The notes: generated by a model not told the origin, from the sequence alone. A stretch of DNA of 64,000 nt from Cryptomeria japonica (GCF_030272615.1 NC_081412.1:539673835-539737834), one strand, 5' to 3'. Positions 1 through 11,904 are shown, counted from the first letter of the stretch. Made by a program: numbers and translations.

Positions 1-900
1 TTTAGCTGGTAATCTGTTATGAGTCTTCACTATGCTCTAGTTACAATGGATGTACAGTTCGTTGATGGACTTCTTGTTGAGATGGTCATGCTTTCAATAG
101 GTTTAATAGCTTTTCTATTTGACTTCTGGCCAACATAGCACAGGTATTATCTGAACGAATTCTCTTGCAGATAATTATTTTTGAGCAGTTTGAAAAAGAA
201 ATTAAAAATAAAATGAGGACGTTTTTTATTCATTGTTTTAAATAAAAGATCTTTTAGTTATTGGTTAACAGAAACAGAAAATGAATGAGAGGAGACAATT
301 GCGAACAAGGGTTTCTTATATGTTCTTTTTTATGGGTTTCTTATATGCATATGTATATATATATATATATACACACAGATATATATATATGTAAATATAT
401 GTATATGTACGTATGTATGTATATGTATGTATGTATGTATATATACATATACATATATGCAGTTTTAAGCATTCAAAGATGATGAAAGACATGAATAGAG
501 CATTGTTGAAGGGGTTTTACAAGGGAATATACATCTGTCATAATGCAGAATTCGATATTGCTTTTCTTTAAAAGGAAGGGCTCTTCATAAAGGCTTATTA
601 TGATATCTTTCTATTCCAAACATAAGTAGTTTTGAGAGAAAAATAAATTCTCTATTTTTTGTACAGAGATTATCTTTTTATGACAAATACTGGCATTCAC
701 ACTATACATTGTATAATGAGATATAATGTTGAATCTATTATTGTGTACTGTTAGGACGTTGTGATTGTAGCAGTTAATTGCAATTACAGGACCCTGAGAG
801 TTTACAGTGTTTGTTAAGAAACTCATTGAAAGGAGTTGTTGCTCCTGTAAAGATTGGAACTTATGATTTGGGGTGTTGAGTTGGAGCTCCACCATTGTAA
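1..900. other. non-genic stretch, mostly unassigned
   Basis: Apart from the microsatellite I see no gene. Stops are dense in all frames. The right part may already be the LTR of the Copia element whose primer site lies at 1365, but I cannot fix the LTR start. Confidence 0.4.
346..458. repeat. TA/GTAT-rich microsatellite
   Basis: Alternating AT, ACAC and GTAT/TATG tracts run without a clean unit. The small open frame that crosses it encodes only Tyr/Ile/Met/Cys repeats and is a by-product of the repeat. Confidence 0.85.
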
Positions 901-1362
901 AAATTTGGTGCTTATTGGTTGAATAAAAGATATAGGTTCGAGTGGTTTTTTATATCCCATGAGGGTTTTCACTCAGGAAATCTTGATGTTATGTGGTGTT
1001 GATTGTCTCATTATGTGTTATGTTGTTGCGTTTAATGCTTTGATATCTTGTCCTTTCTTTTATCTGTTTATGGTCAATTGCATGAATTATTAAAAGTTGT
1101 CTGTCACAAAGTAGTCTAAATCTATTTTTGAACTGTTAAAGTTTTGTATCTAAAGAAAAAATAAAGTTGCTCATTTTATTTCAATTGAACAATTCAAAAC
1201 ATGCTTTGAACATAAGTCTTGATGTCATTTATGTTACATTTTTTCAAAGTTCAGTTTAAGCAAGTTGTTTTTGTTTGCATAGTTGCATTTAAGTATGTAA
1301 GTTGTAAAAATCTATCACTCTGATTCACCCCCCACCCTCTGAGAGTGATTCCACTTCCTTCA
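900..1362 (+). repeat. 3' part of a Copia 5' LTR
   Basis: The segment ends in CA two bases before a methionine-tRNA primer site. It carries an AGGGTTTTCACTCAGG word near 962, of the kind found in the transcribed part of many plant Copia LTRs. The left border is not defined; TG-starting candidates exist further left. Confidence 0.5.
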
Positions 1363-1364
1363 AG

Positions 1365-1377
1365 TGGTATCAGAGCA
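1365..1377 (+). other. primer binding site (tRNA-iMet)
   Basis: TGGTATCAGAGCA matches the complement of the 3' end of plant initiator tRNA-Met, the usual primer of plant Copia reverse transcription. It lies directly after the LTR end and 58 bases before a gag start codon. Confidence 0.9.
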
Positions 1378-1434
1378 TAGGGTCCTTCTTTAGGCATTTC
1401 CTAGGATAGATCCTTGTCTTGGAAATCATTTATC

Positions 1435-2840
1435 ATGTCACATGTTCAAGAGGGGTCTTTTGTCACTAGAGCTCCTTTGTTTGATGGAACTAATTATGTT
1501 TTCTAGAAAATCAAAATGGAAACATATCTCATTTCCATATATCTTGATGTTTGGAATATTGTTTGTAGTAAGTACACATTACTTGCTACTATACCTACAG
1601 ATCCTAATGGGAAAAAATAATATTAAATGAATGAAAGAGCCAATCATGGAATATTCTGTGGTCTTACTAAAGATGTATTTGTCAGGATCATGCACTATAA
1701 ATCTACTCATGAAATAGAGGAAAAACTTGAAAATATTTATCAAGGAAATGAAAAAGTCAAATAGTCCCAAACACTTACCCTCAAAACTTAGTTTGAAGAA
1801 ATGAAAATGAAAGATGATGAAAAATAGCTAGATACTTTTTGAGAATTGACGAAGTTGTTAATGGGCTGAGAGAATTAGGTGAAAAAGTAGATGAATTCAC
1901 AATGGTAAAGAAGGTCATTAGAACCTTACTGCCTAAATATGAAACCAAATTTTTAGCCCTTGAAGAGAAGAAAAACTTTAATAAGCTTACATTAGATGAT
2001 CTTCAAGGAAGTTTTACAGCTTTTGAAATGAGAATAAGCAAAGTTGATAATGCTAGTCGATCATTGAAAGAGACCACTTTTAAAACAGAGAAGAAAGAGG
2101 ATTTGGATAGTGAATTAGAATTGTCTGATTCTCTTGAGGCTCTCTTTGTGAGAAAGATAAAAAAAAAATACAGAAGCAAACCACCTCTGAAATGACTTTC
2201 TTGTGGAAAAGATAGTCATTTTTTAACCCAATGTCCTTATGCTGAACAAACCAATGATGATAATCAAACTGAAAAACACCATAAGAAAAAGGATTTCATT
2301 TCTAATGAGAAATTCAACTTTAACAACTTCAAAAAGAAAAAAAGAGTCTATTCAGCAAAGAAGACTCTGATGATGAGTCAGATGACTCTCTAGGTGATGA
2401 AGGTGAAACCTTATTCATGGCTGACATTGATTCATCTAAAACTGTAAGTAGAAAAATTGTTAGTAAATTGAATTGTAAATCAAATTAAGAGAATTGTGAG
2501 ATAAATCTTGAAGGTGAACTTCTTTGTGCCCTTCAAGAAATTAAAAAAACTCAAGAAACTTATCTCCTCTCAAGAGAAAATTTCAGATAATTTTGAGTAT
2601 TTCTCTACAAATTGAATTAGATGACTCTAAAAGAGTAATAGGGAATCTCAGATCAGTTCTTTTTTATAAAGAAAAGGAGATTCAAGCACTCAAACAAGTT
2701 AACTCTCTCAAAAATCAAGTTGAAGAGCATGAAAGAACCATTCACTTGCATAATATGCTCGGAAAAGAAAAGCAACCTATTGACATAGGTGAATTCTCAA
2801 AATCTGCAGATCAGAATGTAAAAACTGATAGTAAGTAGCA
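1435..2840 (+). pseudogene. Copia gag, decayed
   Basis: Gag of a Copia retrotransposon, the capsid-forming RNA-binding protein. From the ATG at 1435 the frame reads a typical start ending in APLFDGTNYVF, then TAG where the family has Trp (FWK). The UBN2-type capsid domain continues at 1839-2192 (VIRTLLPKYETKFLALEEKK). The stop at 2193-2195 replaces the first Cys of a CCHC zinc knuckle: the next residues LSCGKDSHFLTQC supply the other three ligands. A Lys/Glu-rich coiled-coil stretch follows (2593-2838). Several further stops and shifts make it non-functional. Confidence 0.88.
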
Positions 2841-2883
2841 TCTATTTGAAAGCAAGTGGAACAATTTTAGATTTAATTTCTTC

Positions 2884-3230
2884 TTAAATGGATATTGCTT
2901 CTTCTGTAACAGATTTGGTCACAAAGTAAGCACCTATTAATTCATGATTCTTAGAACACGAAGATTTCGTCACAATCAATATTTTGGCTTTCCTAAAACA
3001 ATCAGGTCTTTCAAGTGCTATGATATTAATCATACTTCTAGAGAGTGAAGACAAAATAAACCAACTACAAAAAAGGTTTGCAGACCCAAACAAATTCAAA
3101 ACATAGAACAATTCATGCTTGTTTGAACTACTTTTCTTTCTAATAAGAAAAAATTATGGGTTGTTGATAGTAGTTGTTCTAACCACATGACAAGGGATAA
3201 AGGAATATTTTTTAAGCTTGATCATAGGTA
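2884..3230 (+). pseudogene. Copia second zinc knuckle and protease start
   Basis: The frame reads CFFCNRFGHKVSTY, a CCHC knuckle whose last Cys has become Tyr. About 85 codons on it reads LWVVDSSCSNHMTRDKG, the start of the aspartic protease/pre-integrase region; the usual DSG triad is DSS. Homology stops near 3230, where unrelated DNA begins, so integrase, reverse transcriptase and RNase H are lost. It continues the gag at 1435. Confidence 0.85.
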
Positions 3231-4084
3231 GACATCATAATCATTATGCATCATCATATAAGCATATAACTACCAGGAATAGGTCATCTCATATATATAT
3301 AATAATAAGTGTAATCATACAATGAAGTCAATACCTCAAAAATGGCTACAACATTACCCCTAGGTTTCTATATCATCATACAATAAACTATGCACTGATG
3401 GAAAACGAGATCTAAGGGAGCTATGATGAGCTCTCGTCCTCGTAACTAGCTAGTCTTGGAGGACTTTGAGCTCCTGATGATGGTCCAACCTCACTATCCC
3501 TAGTGATGGAACCCCTCCTTTGGATTAAGCTCCAAGAAAATGCAATCACATCAACATCAACTCTATCAACTTTATTAGCTTACATCAAGCTTTATCAACT
3601 TTTTTACCTTATTGGCTTTAGCAACTTTGTCAACTTTATCATTTTTATCAAAAAAAAATTATTTATCACATTTGTTGCTTTAGCTTCAATAGCAACATTT
3701 GTCGATCACATTTTTCACTCTAGATTAATTAGCTATCACTTAGCTTATCTTGCTGGGGCAACTGTTCAATTTTATCAATCTGACAATCAATTTCATCAAC
3801 AACATTTATTTATTACATTTATCACTTCAAGTTCATTGATAGCATCTGCATAACACATTTACAGCTCTACCTCTAAAAATCTAACTATACTACCACATAT
3901 GTAGTTTAAAGCAATATACCTGCATTTCCTCTTTTTCTTTTTGAGAGATTATCTGAATTTTTTTTTTAAAAATAAAATAAATTATCCAATCTCTCAAGGG
4001 GCATGTTATCTTCCTTACCAAAGGCAACTTATCATACTAATGCTTTATTTTTTCTTTGAAACAATGTGACAAGCCACATTGTCT
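3231..4084 (+). other. non-coding 3' internal part of a Gypsy element
   Basis: No protein domain is visible. The segment leads into a polypurine tract and LTR at 4085-4100, so it is best read as the 3' untranslated internal region of that Gypsy element. 3550-3850 is built from loose repeats of TTTATCAAC-like words; the 116-codon open frame there is a product of that low complexity. Confidence 0.5.
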
Positions 4085-4099
4085 GAAAGAGGGGCAAAA
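4085..4099 (+). other. polypurine tract of a Gypsy element
   Basis: GAAAGAGGGGCAAAA lies immediately before TGTAGACACC, the start of an LTR. This is the priming site for plus-strand DNA and shows that the LTR to the right is a 3' LTR in plus orientation. Confidence 0.8.
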
Positions 4100-4740
4100 T
4101 GTAGACACCTAAAATTATCCTGTCCTAATTAAATAAATATTTTATTTATTTAATTATTTTATTCTAATTCTTCTATTAAATAAATAGATTTTTATTAATT
4201 CATCTATCCTCTTCTAGCCTTTCCCAATTTAAATAAATATTTTTTATTTATTTAAATTATCCTTTCCCTAAAATAAAATATTCTATGTATTCAATTGGCC
4301 CTGCCTCTTCTATTAATTAAATAAATATTTTTTATTTATCTATTTCAATAGAATTTTTCCTCCATTACACTTGTCATCCATCTCTTAGTTTACCATTATC
4401 CACCTCCCTAATATTTTCCTATATTCTATACCTACCCTCTAATCTGAGCTGATCATTTATCCTTATAGATCTTAATCATAACCCTCAATTTCTATGGTGT
4501 TTTATATAAAAGAGACATATTTCCCTCTCTTCCATATCAATCAATCAAGTGAAGTACCTACATTATGTCGAACTGCATACAAAACCACAATCCATTCTCA
4601 ATTGAGATCTCGTGCACATACAAATTTGACAACAACCATAATGTCAAAGAAATATCAATGGAGATAGGAAACAATAGAGATTGAAACCTATTGATCATGT
4701 GTAGGTATAATTTTATTTTTTATTTTTTTTATGTTTTAGG
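4100..4740 (+). repeat. Gypsy 3' LTR, left part
   Basis: Starts TGTAGACACCTAAA and is rich in ATTAAATAAAT words. It is cut at 4740 by the Copia element at 4741-11733 and resumes at 11739. A relative in opposite orientation ends at 55034 (TTTAGGTGTATACA on the plus strand). Confidence 0.8.
4736..4740. repeat. target site duplication TTAGG (left)
   Basis: TTAGG directly abuts the left LTR and recurs at 11734-11738 after the right LTR. Five bases is the standard length for LTR retrotransposon integration. Confidence 0.9.
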
Positions 4741-5934
4741 TGTTAGGATAACCGGTGGACAACTGGGAGGGGGGGGAGTGAATCAGTTGTCAACAGATTA
4801 TGCAACTTTAAGCACACAAAACCTTTTACCGCAATAACAACTATATCAATTAAGCACAAACACAAATTATAGAGCAATTATCATCCATCCACAACACAGA
4901 ACACCATGATTTGTACATGGAAAACTCAATAAAGGGAAAAACCATGGTGGGAAGCCTACCCATAGTCAGATAATACTTCTCCAGTAAGTATGTGATTAGA
5001 ATAAGAGGGGCCTGCACATGCAGGAAGGCCAACAGCCTAGAGGGCACTGCTCATCACAAAAGGAGACTCACTGACTATAAAAGAAATCCATACTACAATT
5101 CAGAAAGATGAGTGAACTGCAAGAATAGCATCTCCTATGTCTAAGTATAGTTTCAGTTAAGCTCAACATCGGAGGTCTTAAACCTCTTATACAAACCCAA
5201 TTTGATCACTTATGATTGACCAAAACCTCTACATATGATTACAACTTTATTCACACATAGATAATTCCATAATCCACGATCTACAGAGATCTGACATCAT
5301 ATTTATACCAACCCAAGACCTAAACAATTAGGTCGGCCACCTAAAAGATAATATAATAAATCCATTACATAATCTTGCAAACCAATGATAAACCAAGTCG
5401 GCCTAAGACTGAAACAACATAAACCAAACAATAAATCCAATTGGTAATGCATCGGGAGCAGCAACCAACACATTACATAAATCAGTCCATAACCTAATAG
5501 AATAGAACCGAACCTAAAATAGGTCGTCATAAGAGAAATGAAACACCACTGATCAACTAGAACATGAACAAGATAACCATCAACATCATGATAACCTTCT
5601 AGAAGCCACACCAACACCACTTATCGGGTTCATCAAAAGATCTTCAACAAAGCTCTGTCGGTAAAACCCTTACCAGTAACCAAAAGGCTTACTAGAACAA
5701 ATGATAGCTTTCATATCATCAAATCCTGAACCAACTGAATGTGATACGCATCACAAAAACATGAATAACCAGACCAAACCAATTTCACAAACCGAAGCAT
5801 ATCCGAGAAGATCTCCATACCAAGATCATAATCCAACCACTCTATCGAAACTCAGTAGATAGCACAATAGGTAGTGTTGACATCAATCACAAACATCAAT
5901 GCAACACATAATCAATTCCTCCAAATTTCCAACA
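4741..5934 (-). repeat. Copia 3' LTR
   Basis: On the plus strand starts TGTTAGGATAACCGG and ends TTTCCAACA. It aligns over its whole length with 10569-11733; several short indels account for the difference of about 30 bases. Confidence 0.93.
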
Positions 5935-5946
5935 ATCTCCCTCTTT
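5935..5946 (-). other. polypurine tract of the Copia element
   Basis: On the minus strand reads AAAGAGGGAGAT directly before the 3' LTR start TGTTGGAAA, the usual plant Copia arrangement. Confidence 0.9.
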
Positions 5947-6322
5947 GGCATTGATGGTAACACTAGATGTGAAAAACATCCAAGTGCCAAGAAATGCAAA
6001 ACAAGTCTCCTTCAAAGGAAGACATCCAACAATCTCCCCAAAATGATATAACAATGAAGTTCTGAACCAATAGACCAAACTCCCCCTGTGAATGATATCC
6101 CTGTTAATCTCTGATCTCTCTGTTTTTCACATAAATATCTCTCCCCCTTTGATATCAATGCCAAAAATCTGACATAAACATCAAAGAAAAATCATAAATC
6201 CTCTGAACCACACAACTAACTACTCCCCCTGAGTAGTAGCACCAACACATCAATCCAGAATGAATGATAGCTTTGATAAATGCATATCAGACTGATGCCA
6301 ATTAGAATCACTCAAGTCTCTA
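5947..6322 (-). other. 3' untranslated internal region of the Copia element
   Basis: Between the RNase H coding end and the polypurine tract. No domain is visible; several CTCCCCCT-type runs on the plus strand give it a purine-rich minus strand. Confidence 0.6.
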
Positions 6323-6742
6323 CTAGAGGGGAAGAGACCCCCAATCTATCTCTGAAGTATTCAAATGATTCCTTAGGTAATGATTTAGTGAAAGTATCTG
6401 CAATCTTCTCTTAGTGTTCACATAGACCAGTCTGGCTACATTTGCTTCCACCTTCTCCTTTAGAAAATTATACTTGATTGATATGTGCTTTGTCTTAGAA
6501 TGAAATACCAAATTCTTTGATATGTCAATAGCAGTAGAGTTATCACAGTGAATAACTATCAATTCATTACAATCTACCCTTATATCCTTCAACATGTGCT
6601 TCATCCATAGAACTTGTGTACACTTAGTAGCAGCAGCAACATACTCAGCTTCAGCAGTAGATAAAGAAGTACATGACTGTTTCTTATTGATCCATGAAAC
6701 AAGTTTCTTTTCAAGAAAGAAAAATCCATCAGATGTGTTCAT
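6323..6742 (-). pseudogene. Copia RNase H
   Basis: C-terminal RNase H of the Copia polyprotein, which degrades the RNA of the RNA:DNA hybrid. Landmarks in order: KKQSCTSLSTAEAEYVAAA with the catalytic Glu, HCDNSTAIDISKN with a catalytic Asp, and HSKTKHI. The frame is open for 139 codons, but it is separated from the reverse transcriptase by about 400 bases with stops, so the polyprotein is broken. Confidence 0.92.
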
Positions 6743-7145
6743 TCGGTCATCAACATCTCCAGCCCAGTCTGGTTATGTATATGCACATAGTGTAAAGTCA
6801 TCATCTTTAGGATACCACAAACCATACTTAGTTGTCCATTGCAAATACCTGAAAAATTCTTTTCACCGCACTCTCATGATTCTCTCTAGGGTCACTCTGA
6901 TATCTTGATACAATACAAACTGCATTCATTATATTTGATCTTGTCTAAGTCAGATATAAAAAACCTCCAATCATAGATTTATACCTTGTAGGATTTACCG
7001 GAGTTGATGCATCTTTCTTTGTCAATTTCTTACTTGTAACCATAGGAGTGCCAACTAGTTTAAAATTTTCCATACCAAATTTCTTCAACAACTCTCTAGC
7101 ATACTTAGTTTGATAGATGAAAATACCTTTATCAGTATGAGTAAT

Positions 7146-7805
7146 CTAGAAACCTAAGAAAAATTTCATCACCCCAATCATACACATCTCAAATTCATTC
7201 TTCATATTATCAAAGAATTCCATACATAACTTATGCCCACCTCCAAAAATGATATCATCAACAAAGACTTCAACAATCAATATGTCATCATTAGTGATTT
7301 TATAATATAAGTTACTGTCAACATTACCTTTAGTGAAACTAAGATTCAAAAAATATTTGTCCAATCTGACATACCAAGCTCTAGGGGCTTGTTTCAATCC
7401 ATATAAAGCTTTCCTTAACTTGCAAACCATGTTTTTGTCATCTGAAAGTGAAAATCCATCAGGTTGCTCAATGCAAACTTCCTCTTCAATTTCCCCATTC
7501 AAAAATGAACACTTGACATCCATTTGATAAATCTTGTATTTCTTATGGGCAGCATAAGCAATAAATAGTCTCACAGCTTCAATCTTAGCTACTAGAGAAA
7601 AAGTCTCATCATAATAAATTCCTTCCTTCTGAGAATATCCTTTACATTCCAATCTAGCCTTATTCTTCAGAACTTGTCCTTCCTCATTCATTTTATTCCT
7701 AAAGACCCATTTAGTTCCAATAACATTCTTATTTTCAGGTCGGGGAACTAAAGTCCATGTGTTGTTCTTTTCTATATGATCTAATTCCTCTTCCATAGCT
7801 CTCAT
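7146..7805 (-). pseudogene. Copia reverse transcriptase (RVT_2)
   Basis: RNA-directed DNA polymerase of the Copia element, open for 219 codons. Landmarks: [32 protein letters not shown] (first catalytic Asp; the family has MDVKSAFLNG), [16 protein letters not shown], and FVDDIIFGG for the catalytic YVDD box with Phe for Tyr. The frame ends near residue 219 and the thumb and connection parts lie in other frames towards 6742. Confidence 0.93.
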
Positions 7806-8169
7806 CCAACATTCATCTTTACAAGCTTCAATAACTTATGCCAGTTAAACTTGACAAATTAAACATACCTCATTAGCTACCAACCTTCTTCTTGTCATTC
7901 TCCTCCTTTGTTCTTGTCTCCAATGATCTGATCTTCTGAATGATTTAACCTTACATACCTAGGAGTCTTCTGACTTTCTGTTTGTCTACTCTAATCTTCA
8001 ATTACTGTTGAATTTTCTGATACTATCGAGTAACTGGTTCAACATTCTGTTATGGTACAAGTGCTACTAGTTTAATTATTATCATCTCCACTTTTGGTTC
8101 TCTCTCATAAGTTACGATTTGACCTTTGTACTGCTCATCCACCTTGACATTAGCACTCTCAACAATTCT
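7806..8169 (-). pseudogene. Copia integrase-reverse transcriptase linker
   Basis: Degraded linker between the integrase C-terminus and the reverse transcriptase. It holds many stops in every frame. I recognise no domain, only the expected position in the polyprotein. Confidence 0.6.
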
Positions 8170-8714
8170 CTATAATCTATTGTTATAAAATCTATATGTT
8201 TTTCTTTCATTAAAGTAACCAAGAAATATCCCTTCATTACATCTAGGATCAAAATTTCCAATGGAATCATCTTTTTTAATATAGCATTTATGACCAAAGA
8301 TTCTAAAATACTTAATTGTAGGTGTTTTACCAAACCATAACTCATAAGGTTTCTTATTAGTGTCTCTTTTGATATGAACTAGATGTTGAATGTATATACC
8401 ATCGTGCTCACAGCTTCTCTCCAATAGATATGAGGCGGATTAGCTTCCATCATCATAGTTCTAGTTGTATCCAAGATAGTTATGTTCTTTCTTTCCACAA
8501 CACCATTCTGCTGAGGTGTCTGGGGTGCAAACAATTGTATCCTTATCCCATGCTTCTCACAATAACTGTTAAATTCACTGGATTTGAATTCACCACCCTG
8601 ATCACACCTTAAGCATTTAATCTTCAACCCTATCTCTATCTGAACTTTAGATTTAAAGATCTTAAACTTTTCGAAGGCTTCAGATTTCTCCCATAGAAAA
8701 GTAACCCACATCAC
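8170..8714 (-). pseudogene. Copia integrase core and C-terminus
   Basis: The DDE integrase inserts the cDNA into the host genome. The first frame (8379-8714) reads LRCDQGGEFKSSEFNSYC with the second catalytic Asp, then APQTPQQNGVVERKN with the catalytic Glu. A shift leads into 8170-8424, which reads KPYELWFGKTPTIKYFRIFG and GIFLGYFNERKTYRFYN, the conserved C-terminal part. The first catalytic Asp region falls in the broken stretch right of 8714. Confidence 0.92.
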
Positions 8715-8753
8715 TCTAGAATAGTCATCAATGATTAGCTAAAATATCTATCA

Positions 8754-9008
8754 CTAAATTTCTTTTATTCTAGCAGGACCACATAAATCGGTATGGATAA
8801 GATCCAGAACATCATTAGATTTGTCTTGTATACTCTTAAAATAAGTTTTGACTTTCTTTCCCATTTGACATTCCTTACATAATGGATTATACGGCTTCAC
8901 AATCTTAGGTATATCTCTAACAACCTTAGTTAAACTGATCTTTACAATGCAATCAAAATTCACATGCCACAACCTCATTCCATAGCCAACTCTCATCAAT
9001 TTGTGCAA
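8754..9008 (-). pseudogene. Copia GAG-pre-integrase zinc-binding domain
   Basis: The HHCC domain ahead of the integrase core: LWHVNFD holds one His and YNPLCKECQMGKK the two Cys. It ends in LDLIHTDLCGPARI, where the core begins and where HTD carries the first catalytic Asp. The frame is open for 84 codons and then lost. Confidence 0.9.
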
Positions 9009-9237
9009 TCAAACATGTCTTCTCACTGGAGTTCAAATGAAATAGTTTACCTTTAGTCCGAGTACCGGTTGCAATCTCCAATCTAGATCTATTGATGATT
9101 TTTCATTTTCCATCCTTGAACTGTAATTGAAATCCCTTATCCACCAACTGTCCTACACTCAAAAGATTATTCATTAAACCTTCAACATAATAAACATTAT
9201 CAGTGTTATTCTTACCATCCAATGATATAGTTCCTCT

Positions 9238-9693
9238 TCATATGATCATGCATGCTTTGTCATCTCCAAATCTAACCAAACGACCATCAAATTCTTGCAA
9301 AGATAGAAACTTCCTTTTATCTCTAGTCATATGATGTGAACATCCACTGTCTATCACCCATTCATCCTTGTCTTCAAATTTAGCAGCAAGGGCCTTCTCC
9401 TCAATTTGAATGACAGGTTCCAGAGCATCTTCCTTGATAGCCAAAATTACCCATTCATTTTTACTGTCAAATCCACTAGCTAAATCTTGTGTCAGTTCAT
9501 CATCAAAATCAGTTACACCTTCCTCATCCGCATAGTAACATGATTTGTCTATGTTTCTCCTATACTTATGCTTGTTCTGATAATCATCGTTATGCCTAAA
9601 AGATCTTCTATCTTTCTCCTCAAATCTTGAATTTCTCTCAAGACATCTAGATGCAAAATGACCTATCTTATTACATGCAAAACATTTAAACAA
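9238..9693 (-). pseudogene. Copia gag zinc knuckle and protease
   Basis: The frame opens with a perfect CCHC knuckle, CFACNKIGHFASRC (residues 4-17), followed by an acidic/basic linker, then DEWVIDSGCSHHMTRDKRKF: the aspartic protease active site DSG and the start of the pre-integrase region. The protease processes the polyprotein. The frame closes after 151 codons and continues out of frame to 9008. Confidence 0.92.
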
Positions 9694-10512
9694 TGATTGT
9701 CCTTCATACTTACTTCCTATCGGACCTTTAGGTACTCTTCTAAAAAATAGGGCTTCAAGTTACTCAAACTCTTCATCTTCTTTCTTCATTTCCTCCAATT
9801 CCTTTGCATATAAAGCTTTCCAATCACTCTTTCCAGTTTATGATGTAGATGCATGAAATGCAGATTCAGTCTTTGCAGCTCCTTTAGGACCAAATTATTC
9901 AAGCTTGAAAGCAGATAACTTTCAAACCAAAGTATCCCTATTGACAGAGGTGTTAGACATTATTCTCAACTCATTAATTGTAGTAGCCTTCATCTTGTAA
10001 GTCGATGGCAAAGCTCTTAGTACTTTATAAACAATCTCATCTTCGCTCAGAGATCCACCATGACACTGAATTCCCATAACAATTTCATTCTTTCCATAAA
10101 AGAAGCAATCCTTTCATCTTTCTGCATTTTCAGGTTCTCATACCTCACCCGGTAACCATCAAGTTTAGAAATTTTAACAGTAGGGTCACCTTCATTCAGA
10201 GTCTCCAACTTGTCCCATATAGCCATTATAGATGTTTGGTCAGTTAATCCCATTATTTGTTGATCAAAAAGTGCACTCAAGAGGGCTTCTCTAGCTCTAT
10301 AGTCATTTTTAATTTTCTTATCGATGTCTATCGGAGGAGGATTTCCAGATGCCAGATTATAAGGGGTATAGCCTTTCTCAGTGATCTACCAAATTTCTTT
10401 CCCAATAAATCTCAAATGAGTCTCCATCTGAATCTTCCATACTATAATTTGTTGAATCAAGCTTAGGGGCTTCTCTCTAAAAAACAACTGCAAATGAACT
10501 ATTAGATGTCAT
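9694..10512 (-). pseudogene. Copia gag capsid region
   Basis: Gag from an ATG at 10512 (minus strand), 41 bases after the primer site. UBN2-type capsid motifs are clear in 10047-10280: TSIMAIWDKLETLNEGD and KMQKDERIASFMERMK. A stop 12 codons in and several shifts break it. It leads into the zinc knuckle at 9693. Confidence 0.88.
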
Positions 10513-10552
10513 AGGATGTTCCTCAAGTGTTTAAGCTTCTATAGAGAGGACC

Positions 10553-10566
10553 AGGCTCTGATACAA
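10553..10566 (-). other. primer binding site (tRNA-iMet)
   Basis: On the minus strand TTGTATCAGAGCCT, two bases from the inner end of the 5' LTR. It matches the tRNA-iMet complement except for one base. Confidence 0.88.
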
Positions 10567-10568
10567 AT

Positions 10569-11733
10569 TGTTAGGATAATCGGTGGACAACTGAGAGTGG
10601 GGGTTGAATCAATTGTCAATAGATTATTCAACTTTAAGCACACAAAACCTTTTACCAGCATAATAGATATACAATTATCATCCACCCACAACATAGAACA
10701 CCAGGATTTGTACGTGGAAAACCCGGTAAAGGAAAAAACCATGGTGGGAAGCCTACCCATAGTTAGATAATACTTCTGTAGTAAGTATGTGATTACAATA
10801 AGAGGGGCTTGCACATGCAAGAAGACCAATATCCTAGAGTGCACTTCTCATCGTAAAAGGAGCCTCGCTGACTACAAAAGAAATCCATACTACAATCTAG
10901 AAAGATGAGTAAACTACAAGAATAGCATCTCCTATGTCTGAGTATAGTTTTGGTTAAGCTCAACACCGGAGGTCTTAAACCTCTTACACAAACCCAATTT
11001 GATCACTTATGATCGACCAAAACCTCTGCATATGATTTCAACTTTATTCGCACACAAATAATCCCATAATCCACGATCTATAAAGAGATCTTACATCATA
11101 TTTATACCAACCCAAGACCTAAACAATTAAGTCAGCCACCTAAAAGATAATACAATAAATTCGTTACATAATCCCACAAAGCAATGATAAACCAAGTCGG
11201 CCTAAGACCAAAACAACATAAACCAAACAATAAATCCAACCAGTAACGCATCAAGAGAATCAACCAACACATTAAAAAAACCAGTCCATAACCTAATAGA
11301 ATAGAACCTGACCTAAAATAGGTCGTGATAAGCCAAATGAAACCACATCGATCAACTAGAACATGAACACGATAACCATCAGCATCCTAATAACCTTCTA
11401 GAAGCCACACCAACACCACTTATCGGGTTCATCAAAAGATCTTCAACAAAACTCTGTTGGTAAAACCCTTACCATTAACCAAAATGCTTACTAGAACAAA
11501 TGATAGCTTCCAGATCATCAAATCTTGAACCAATTGAATGTGATATGCATCAAGAACACATGAATAACCAATACAAACCAATTCCACAAACCGAAGCATA
11601 CCAGAGAAGATCTCCAGATCAACATCATAATCCAACCACTCTACCAGAACTCGGTAGACAAGAAAACAACTAGTGTTGACATCAATGGAAAACATCATTG
11701 CAACACATAATCAATTCCATCAAATTTCCAACA
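10569..11733 (-). repeat. Copia 5' LTR
   Basis: Partner of 4741-5934. Starts TGTTAGGATAATCGG on the plus strand and ends TTTCCAACA. It is followed by the second TTAGG. Confidence 0.93.
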
Positions 11734-11738
11734 TTAGG
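11734..11738. repeat. target site duplication TTAGG (right)
   Basis: Second copy of the five-base duplication that flanks the Copia element. Confidence 0.9.
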
Positions 11739-11904
11739 TTCTTCATTGGTGTATGGTGGATTAATTGTAGAACTAGGTTCTATGTGTTTGAATCTTATTA
11801 GGTTTTACAACTCTAATCTTATTAGTTTTGGGTCTCGTGAAGATATTACATAAATATGCTACTATAATTGACATTGTAATCATTTATATATTCTGGTATT
11901 TCCA
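11739..11904 (+). repeat. Gypsy 3' LTR, right part
   Basis: Continuation of the LTR that begins at 4100. A TG...CA LTR would close near 11904 (TATTTCCA), but without a second copy the end is a guess. Confidence 0.45.

Larger units (their letters stand above)
4741..11733 (-). mobile_element. complete-structure Copia retrotransposon
   Basis: A 6,993-bp element read on the minus strand: 5' LTR 10569-11733, primer site 10553-10566, gag, protease, integrase, reverse transcriptase, RNase H, polypurine tract 5935-5946, 3' LTR 4741-5934. The order integrase before reverse transcriptase defines Copia. Both LTRs have TGTT...AACA ends on the plus strand, and the element is flanked by TTAGG on both sides (4736-4740 and 11734-11738). 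The LTRs differ at roughly one site in ten by eye, so the insertion is old. The coding region is broken by several stops and shifts. Confidence 0.95.

Noticed and set aside
611-895. 94-codon minus-strand frame
   Set aside because: No recognisable domain, no promoter or splice context; within the range expected by chance in AT-rich DNA.
3503-3853. 116-codon open frame
   Set aside because: Hydrophobic product of TTTATCAAC-type low-complexity repeats, with no family match and no context.
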